A stretch of DNA of 64,000 nt, taken from NCBI GenBank assembly GCA_028023455.1, contig JAQFVV010000283.1:1137501-1201500 (forward strand), given 5' to 3'. The notes under the pieces were generated by a model that had not been told where the DNA came from, searched no databases, and saw nothing but the letters and a program-made list of their open reading frames with translations. Shown here in pieces: positions 56,236 through 64,000 of this stretch. Within the stretch, counting starts at the first letter, position 1. Each line of letters starts with the position of its first letter. This DNA is from Epiperipatus broadwayi. Taxonomy: Eukaryota; Onychophora; Udeonychophora; Euonychophora; Peripatidae. Made by a program: the position numbers and the translations under genes.

Positions 56236-56759
56236 TTTTTCAAAGTGTGGTATGACTCTGGAAATCTGTTCTAAATGTAACTATTTAAATTAAAATACAC
56301 TAATATATATTGATATTGTTTTTGTTTACTGTCATAATTCCCTAGAGTCCTTGTGATCTTGAGCTAGCTCTAGAGCAATAATGGTTGATTTATATGCATG
56401 TGAGATATATTCTGTGTTTTGAAATTTAGATGATTCTCTGGATGGTGCAAGGATTGAGATCACTCTTAAAATCTATTTACTGCACATTATTTGTACAGAT
56501 TAGAAATTAGTTTATATTTAACCTGAACACTGCTAGTAATATAACTTATTATTATAACTTCTTATTTGGAATAAATGTTGATTCTCTCATGCTTATGTTA
56601 TATTTGTCAATGATTATTTATTACAATATTAATTGAGATAATTATGATATTCTGTAGGGATGTGATTTTTATTTACTTATATATACCCCTCATGTCTCTT
56701 CCATGTCTATAAAAATCTGATTCTAGTCCAATAACACTTTGTAACATCTGGATTTCATC

Positions 56760-56905
56760 TTAATAGTAAAACGAAGTTAAAGGTGTTTTTCAGATGTATA
56801 TCTTTATTGATTCTAGCTTTGAATCAAAACTCCTCATTTATCAAAGCAATATCCAGAAACCAATCTGTAATGGAAATCAAACTGCATTACCATATGGTAA
56901 ATCAC
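56760..56905 (+). repeat. decayed hammerhead-bearing repeat
   Basis: TTTGAATCAAAACTCCTCATTTATCAAAGC then ATATCCAGAAACCAATCTGTAATGG. Inner stem I CTCA and the GAAAC region survive, but CTGATGA is TTTATCA. Same family as the units at 15 and 24.7 kb. Confidence 0.5.
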
Positions 56906-56986
56906 TGACTATTCATGCTTATGATTTATAATGCTAAAATGAAAAGCTATTCTTATTATCATCCTAACATAGTAAGCCAAAACAAT

Positions 56987-57215
56987 GGCAAAACTCTTTT
57001 CTCCATACAGTAGTGCCACCCTGTGCTAACCAGAGTAATCAATAGATGCCAGAAGGCTTGTGCTCCTCACTGATGATGGCCACAAGCCAGAAACTAGTCT
57101 GGGGATATTGTATGAGTAGGCACTAGATAGGGATTTTATGCACAAGCCTTCTGGCATCTATTGATTACTCTGGTTAGCACAGAGTGGCACTACTGTATGG
57201 AGAAAAAAGTTTTGC
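56987..57215. mobile_element. foldback element, about 76-bp arms, hammerhead in the loop
   Basis: 56987-57062 is inverted at 57141-57215 with only a few mismatches (GGCAAAACTC…, CTCCATACAGTAGTGCCAC…, CCAGAGTAATCAATAGATGCCAGAAGGCTTGTG). The 78-bp spacer is almost entirely the hammerhead plus ATGAGTAGGCACTAGATAGGGATTTTATG. The most regular foldback copy of this family here. Confidence 0.9.
57063..57112 (+). ncRNA. type I hammerhead ribozyme, family 2, fully intact core
   Basis: Inner stem I 57064-57069 (TCCTCA) pairs with 57100-57105 (TGGGGA), one G-U. CTGATGA is at 57070-57076. Stem II is TGGC (57077-57080), loop CACAA, GCCA (57086-57089), four Watson-Crick pairs. GAAA is at 57090-57093. Stem III is ACTAGT, and cleavage follows GTC, after 57099. 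The outer TCCAA strand present in other copies is replaced by the foldback arm, so only the inner stem I remains. Confidence 0.85.
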
Positions 57216-58689
57216 CTTTGTTTACAACAATTATGTGCTAGTATGAGATGGTGATCATGTGAAGCCAAAACAATCAAAGCTTACAATAATATGACTGTAT
57301 ATTGATGTAAATTCTATGATAAATGAAAATATGTTCTTTATTTATAATAGTTAAAGTGTAAATCATTCAAAGATCTTTTAAAATAATTGTGATTTTATTT
57401 TAAATTATTGATTTTAAGTGCTTATATAACAATTAATTAACATCTGCAAATAAAACGAAACAAATTTATTTATATATAACACATAGATTCTTTTTTTTCT
57501 TTTGAACTATAAATAGATTTATCATTTTCACTTAAACTACTAAATTTTTTTTTATATTTGTAATGAATGATTTGAAATTAAAGTGAAATTAATAAATTAT
57601 AAAAAAAAAATAGTATAAAATTATTTTATTAACAAAATAAATGCAACAAAATATGCTCCCAAATATAACACATTGAATTTGTTTAATAAATCATATTTTA
57701 CATAAAAATTTTCAATATGTGATCAAAACGATTAACATTTTGCTAACGTGCGATAGGAAATTTCTCTCCAGTAAGGAATCATTTTTACATTCAAAATTTC
57801 TAAACAAAATCTCGCTTAGACGAATGCCTTATGGAATGCATTTGACTGAATCTTGTTTTACTATCTTGTTCATTCTGAAAAAAAAAAGACAATTACTTTT
57901 TTTAAAAAAGCAATGAATATATATATAAAAGGTAGGATGAAATGATAACGAAAAAATATTAATAATTTAAAAACAAAATAAAACCCAGTAAATTTTAAAG
58001 TATGCATAAGTTTTACAGTAAACCATGATTTACCAATAAATATCTGCCTAGTTTCCAAATTAAAAATCACAGTCTAACAGTCAATGTTCAATCAGCCAAT
58101 AGAATTTGCACAATTTGTTGTCATGGAAACATTTGTACAAATTCATCTTTTATCTACAGAGTTTGTCTTGACATTAAATTGTGGATATTCTATGGGTTTA
58201 TCAAGCTTTGACAGTAACATTGTGAATAAATTATATAAATATATTTTAAAAAAAACTTTATCAGTTCTTACAAACATGAAATTAATTAAAGAAGTGATAA
58301 AACTTTTAATTAATCTTCTACTGTATCTTCTATTTCCATCTATATATTAACCTAGGATATAAAATTCAATCAATCTTCCACAACATATGTTTCAGATTCC
58401 TAAAAAATATATTAATATCCCATTAGTATAGAAATGTCATTTTTCTTTAAATATCACTAATGTGTTATATGTAGTTGAGGTCAAAATTTAAATGTACAGA
58501 ATTAGAAATATTAATATGCATATACAGATTTTTGTAAATAATAATGCTATTTTGTACATTCTTGTTTTAATGTCAAACAGATCATATTAATCATATTTAA
58601 GTAATATATTATCACCAATACAACTGGTTCAATTTTATAGCTTATGTAGGTTAACAGTATCATTAAATACAGTGTGTATAGATTTTGGT

Positions 58690-59060
58690 TTCATACATTT
58701 TTCTTTCACATCTTTTATGCCACCTATTGAGAACTTTAATAATCAATAGATGTTGGATGATATTGCTTATTAAATCTCTATCTTATGCTATCTTATTTAA
58801 TATCTCCAAATTAGTTTTAAAGTTACAGATTTCATTAATGAAGTTCACTGTTCCATGATCCAAAACTCCTCATTGATGAAAGCCATAAACTTGCAACTAG
58901 TTTGGAGATATTGGATAGAATAGCACAGGATAAGGATTTAATAATCATTAACATTTGATATTTATTAGTTACTGAATTTTACAGTAGGTGGCATAAGAGT
59001 GGTGAAATAAAAATGCAGTCTGTTAAAGCAGCAATATGTAAGTTAGGCGGATGTAATAGT
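58690..59060. repeat. decayed family-2 relative with two inverted hammerhead relics
   Basis: Plus relic at about 58855-58918: GATCCAAAACTCCTCATTGATGAAAGCC, then CAACTAGTTTGGAGATATTGGA, with stem I still paired (TCCAA/TTGGA, CTCCTCA/TTTGGAG) but core TTGATGA and GCAA. Minus relic at about 58797-58850 with TTAATGA. Outer inverted ends: GCCACCTATTG.GAA near 58720 and CAGTAGGTGGCATAAGAG near 58985. Confidence 0.6.
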
Positions 59061-59469
59061 CCATTTGATATTTTATTGGTTTATAGATTTTAGTTAGCAA
59101 TAATACTAATTTGTACATTCAAGCTTTAACTTCAAAAAATTATATTAATGGTGTTTAAATAAAAATGACATTGACATGCAAATGGCATTCAGTCATCTCC
59201 AATACACTTGATAGGTTGGTTAATTGTCCAAAATACATATGTGGATGTTGATTGATTTTTTCATAATATGATTACACAAAACTCTTGCATGCTATCGCTG
59301 GTGGATTTTCTCTACTTTCACTATTTACCATTATTTAAATTAGCAAACTTTTAAGTGGATTTTATTAATTATAAGTTTAGTTTGGGGGTTGTCTTATACT
59401 CGGAATATGTCTATGGCTCATGGGTCCACATATGGTACTTTGGGTGCTTAAACTTCTTATGATTTTATC

Positions 59470-59650
59470 TAAAACCACTAACAACATCACATGATCACCA
59501 TTCTCTATGCTTACACAAGCTGTTTACACAGATGCTAAACTCTCCATACAGTAGCACTAGATAGAGATTTTATGCACAAACCTTTTTGAATCCATTGATT
59601 GTTATGGCTTACAATGAGTGGTGCTACTGTATGGAGAGTTTAGTTTCTAT
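59470..59650. mobile_element. family-2 foldback copy without ribozyme
   Basis: Starts CATCACATGATCACCATT, then AAACTCTCCATACAGTAGCAC, which is inverted at the right as GTG.TGCTACTGTATGGAGAGTTTA. TTTTATGCACAAACC and ATCCATTGATTG blocks lie between. The hammerhead segment has been lost. Confidence 0.75.
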
Positions 59651-59659
59651 GTCTACGAT

Positions 59660-61640
59660 TCATCTAGCAATGAATCATTTGAGTATTACCTGCATGGTTT
59701 GATACAGTGACAGAAGGGCAGACCCTGAAACTCAAGATTCACGGACTGCAGCCCTGTCTATCACTTCCAGCATTTAGACTTCTTATAAATTTCTGAACAA
59801 TAAATCTCTTTAAATATTTATTTAAATTTAATCTGGAATAATGAGTTTTCCCAAATATCTATGGAGAACTATTTTGTTGATAGTAATCTAATAAATCTTC
59901 TGATTACTTCATTACTTTTCTAATTAGTTTCTTATGTCCTTTGTAGTCCTCATTATTCAGAAAAAGTCTGACAGTATTTGATGTTCTTATTAAGCATCCA
60001 ATTTGCTTTACATATTAATTTCAATGTCTATATTTTGTATTGTGAAATAAAGTGTAAAAATTTGCTCATATTAACCATAGAATTCATAAATTTATAAAAC
60101 ATGAATGCTAAACTAGTTTCATCTCATAGCTAGATTCCTCAAAGATTTTAAAGTGAATTATAATTTACCAACTATTCATTGATATCTGAGTTAATTTGTT
60201 TTTAAAAAAATTATAAAAAAATATAGCTACTTTATAATATTGTGAATTAATGCTTTGAGATAAACACTGAAATCTTACATTATATTAAGAACCATCACAA
60301 TTATTGGTCATCATATAGTTTAATCAAAGGTTACTGATAAGTCAGGGTATATGATGAACAGTGCCTGTAACTCAAGTTTAAGTCCAGACAAAGACTTAAA
60401 AAATTGTTTAGATTAAAACCAGTCCTTGCTCATGTCCAACTTAATTAACCATCCAATATTGGTCAGCAAATGGATATATATCTCTAGCTAAAGAATATAA
60501 CATGAATAAAAACTGCTCAAAATTTCACAACTATGAAAAAAAGTACAATTGCCTAGAACCTCCATCAATAGGGGAACCCTAAAGTCCACAAATCAATTTT
60601 CTATAAAGCTCACATTTGTAGTAAAAAAAAATCGGAAATCTTTTTTAAATTGTTATCTTTATATATATCGAAGAAATTCAACACAACCATGAATTTTTTG
60701 ATACCTGTCATGTCTCTTCTGCAATGATGAAAGGGAATATAGGAAATAAAATTTATGCATGATGACAGTTGCAAAAAAGACAGGCAATAAGTAATTTACT
60801 AGCTATCTTATTTAATAAAAAGCCAAATAACTAGATTCGGTTTTTCTTGAACAATTAATGTAAATGTTATTTAACATATTTACAAGAAAAGTAATTTCAT
60901 TAAAAGGTATACAGAGATAATTATTAAACCACGGTCAGCATTTATTAATTAAAAATTAGCCAACATATAAACCTTTTTTACCGTTGCTCCTATTTATGAG
61001 GAATTTGAATTTATAGGCTAAAAAGTACATTCAGAATAATTATAACATAGCTATTTTCTCTATTTTCCTGAAGACTTTTCAAAAATAAAATTTTGGTACT
61101 ACAACAGTGGACGATCCACACCACTCGATGGTGCTGTTGCTAGTCAAAAACAAATAGATATAATGTTATCGGGCGCAGGTTGTCTGGATTTGTTTTTACA
61201 CCGTTTTTTTTTATATTTTTATATTAGTATATAATAAGCTTTATTAACGAGTATGTGTATGTATTTATATTGCACTCTATTAATGAGTATTTATATTGCG
61301 TACATTTCACCATTTTTTTTTAAGTTTTATTTATCTGTAAAGGAAACTGTAATGTGATAGATTTTGTGAACATTACAACTTTTCTAAATTATCTCTTAGA
61401 AGTTATTAAATTTATAAATTTGTTTGTATTCACATATAAATCTTAAATCCAGGAGTGACTGTCTTATACATATAGTAGAATGTTGACAACTTAAATTTCT
61501 TTTTAAAAAAAAAAAGAATCAAGGTCATCTGTTTCTCAGAAATACCTCTCATTAAATTGTAAACTGAGAACTGAAATTTCAAAGTTGATTTAAAAATAAA
61601 GTTAAAAAACAAAACACCAAATTATTGAACTGACAGCTGG
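59660..61640. other. AT-rich DNA, no feature recognised
   Basis: No coding or repeat signal that I can support. Confidence 0.45.
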
Positions 61641-61715
61641 ATTTTTTGTCTTTGCTAAAATTTATTAGAGTTATTAAAACTTAAGAATTTAATACTAAAA
61701 ATTGTAAACAACTTA

Positions 61716-61931
61716 ATGGCTTGTGAGGGGATGAAAAAGATTTGCTATAAAAATCCCAGTTTGAATTCAAAAGAAATTGATTCTCATTATTTAACAAATC
61801 AAATACAGCCAGGCGCTACGCCCAAATTTATGATGTTGGCAATTGGTCTAGAAAATTGGCCTATGAGATGTAGGGAGTCCCAAAAAGCAGCCTACCAAGA
61901 AGCCACCAAGAATAAAGCAGCCCACCAGTGA
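61716..61931 (+). other. 71-codon open frame, unrecognised
   Basis: It starts MACEGMKKICYKNPSL and ends rich in Gln, Ala and Lys (SQKAAYQEATKNKAAHQ), less AT-rich than its flanks. No family recognised. It could be an element remnant or an exon fragment. Confidence 0.25.
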
Positions 61932-62459
61932 ATGTTACTGCCTATGCCATGCAATCTCCCTCAGGAAAAAGATGATGAGGAATTAAATCTTCCGCAGAGC
62001 TCTTAACTAAATCATAAATAAATCTCTCTAATACTTTTTATAAACTAGCTATACTATAAATGTGCACAAACTGTTAAACTAAAGTCTACTCTTAATAATT
62101 AAAACTCTAATAAATTTGAAATTATTAAGTTTCTTAATGTGATCTTATTTAAAAATGATAATATTGTAAAATCTTGCCTAATTAAAGGTTAAACTAGTAA
62201 TATTTCTGTTAAACATGACAACTACCTTAGTTATTGTTCTTAATTTATTCAATCTGTGGATATGCCTTCATCACTTTGCTTATTGGTATTTTATTAATTA
62301 TGCTATGCCATCCTTCAGGATGGAGATTGCTAATATTATAAGAGTAGAGAGATAATTAGATGCTCTCATATAATTTTATATTGCTTTTTCACACACACAT
62401 AAATTTCCAACCTGAGCACCTACTTTTATATATGTTGAGCTACTATATTTTAGCTTAGT

Positions 62460-63290
62460 ATAATCCAGGTTTGCATACTTAATTATATCAGTTAACGATC
62501 AAACTGGGACCGCCGATCATTACATATAGAAGACTGATGGTATTTACGCGATTGACATTCCATTTTGTATTTCTTACAACGCCTTAATATTATTTCCCCA
62601 ACACAAACACAGTTCTCTGTCAGAAAAATTTTTTTTGCTGTAGGAAAGTCACCATGGCTCTTTCTGTAGCAGGAAATTCCAACAACTTGAAAGCAGACTA
62701 TCTTTCTGCCATTTTATTTTTTGATCTTGCAAGTTCTCGTAAACTGCATGACTTTCACATGAGCTCTGCCGAATCGCACTTTTCCCTCCTCATTTCTTAG
62801 ATTATGCCAGCTCCCAAGGGGAGTATGGATGTTTGTGAAATAGTTAGAATTTATAGCACCTCATACTACTTCCACTAAGTTTAACACTAACTATTTCAGA
62901 CTGCGTATTGGTATAGTTTTTGTCATTACAACTACAGACACCCTGACATGATACGCTGTTGAATGTTCAATAATAATGTGTATATAAAGTGTCATAACAT
63001 GTCGCAGATAATGTTCATATGCTATAGATGTGGGAGTAGTGTTGACTGCTTCGCCATCAAGTGTTTGAACAGTTTACAGGCCATAAGATATATGAGTAGC
63101 CTTGTAAATGGCATATTTCTGTGTTTTTGCATGGAAACAGTGCCATCAAACAGTGTGGATCATCTGGTGTTGTAGTAACAAATTTAGATCAAGATGGTCT
63201 GTATAAAAGTTCTCTAAATTCACTCAAGAGGTTAATCTCTCCTCAGGAGTGACTTCTTCATTTGCCAGTAGATACCTTACTCTGAAAACA
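62460..63290. other. less AT-rich block, possible exon or UTR, unproven
   Basis: Composition is more balanced than in the rest of the last 5 kb. On plus, a 48-codon frame at 62654-62800 starts in a CACCATGG context and reads MALSVAGNSNNLKADYL at its start. Another frame is at 62963-63175. On minus, KFVTTTPDDPHCLMALFPC and CHLQGYSYILWPVNCSNT lie in one frame at about 63180-63030. None matches a family I know. A host-gene exon is possible; an old repeat is equally possible. Confidence 0.3.
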
Positions 63291-64000
63291 AAAAAAAATG
63301 TCAACAATAATCACTAAACAAGCAATAGATATGTTTATACAACTAATAAAATACCCCCCTCCCATTATTTACCCTAGTATTTTGGCATCTAGAAATCTGT
63401 AATAATGGAAAATTCTATTACATTTAGTATTAAATTATAACAATAACTTTACTGGAATTTCCCATCACATTTAAATTATAATAATTTTTACATTTATAAT
63501 CTTTACAATTGCAGTTTTTTTACAAAACTTTATTGATATATACACACAAGACTGCTTGCATATTTTATATAAATATACAATACATACATAAATATAGAAA
63601 TACATAGTACACATTTATTTTGCTTGTATAATATATTTACAACACCCACATACATATTTAAATACATAGCAATATAAATTAGAATGTTTTGCATTAATAA
63701 ACAATAAGAGTCATGCAAAGGGGGAAAAAAAGAAAATTACATTTTGATGAGAAAATGAATGGTCATGATATGCAATTGGCAGGTAAACAAGGTTTTATAG
63801 TTAATCGTTTGAATGTTGTCTGTGATTAATTGCTATCAGATATTTAAAGACATGTTGAGGTTTATCAAAATATTTTAAATTATTTCGTCATATTAATCAA
63901 CTTAAAAGAAATTTCACCAAATGAATACGATGAATATATTTTAAATTTAAAAAATACGTGTTCAAACAACATCGATATTACTATTATTAAGAAAAACCAC

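Overview
This is a strongly AT-rich stretch of nuclear DNA from an animal, most likely an invertebrate. No base-level signal identifies the species. I found no convincing host protein-coding gene. Almost every ORF of 60-180 codons is either a low-complexity shadow or a decayed piece of a mobile element. The element mix is typical of metazoans: RTE-like LINEs with an apurinic-type endonuclease, Penelope-like retroelements (PLEs) with GIY-YIG endonucleases, a hAT (ZMYM1-like) fossil, a mariner/Tc1-like fossil and several tRNA-derived SINEs.

Layout. 1-3.8 kb: unassigned AT-rich DNA. 3.8-6.5 kb: one LINE split into a minus-strand 3' half and an inverted 5' half, which looks like twin priming; a tRNA-Gly-like SINE sits in it. 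7.08-8.04 kb: PLE C-terminus flanked by inverted terminal repeats. 8.65-9.0 kb: homopolymer-rich, doubtful sequence. 9.2-13.8 kb: a nearly full-length but dead LINE broken up by insertions, one of them a nested foldback element with a hammerhead ribozyme. 14.9-15.9 kb: decayed hammerhead-bearing repeats. 16.6-18.5 kb: a foldback element, a second twin-primed LINE and a PLE GIY-YIG domain. 20.6 kb: mariner-like fossil. 26.7-32.2 kb: SINE, hammerhead direct-repeat pairs, hAT fossil and a palindromic hammerhead element. 33.6-37.7 kb: LINE, PLE tail and a large hammerhead palindrome. 38.9-40.4 kb: hammerhead foldback copies and a PLE N-terminal half. 42-48.2 kb: LINE pieces and foldbacks. 49.2-55.6 kb: two diverged copies of a several-kb unit, each with different later insertions, one with a (TAA)n array. 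55.6-59.7 kb: SINE, PLE GIY-YIG domain and more hammerhead foldbacks. 59.7-64 kb: mostly unassigned, with a slightly less AT-rich stretch at 62.4-63.3 kb.

Main result. At least three families of small repeats in this window encode type I hammerhead self-cleaving ribozymes. They have the core CTGATGA...GAAA and a two-part stem I whose outer and inner helices can be paired base by base. Family 1 occurs as direct pairs with cleavage sites 386 and 340 nt apart, the arrangement expected of retrozyme-like RNAs that self-cleave to unit length. It also occurs as inverted pairs inside palindromes of roughly 750 bp. Families 2 and 3 sit in or beside foldback elements. Their co-occurrence with several PLE lineages fits the known association of hammerheads with Penelope-like elements. 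The palindromic, ribozyme-centred architecture is, to my knowledge, less well described.
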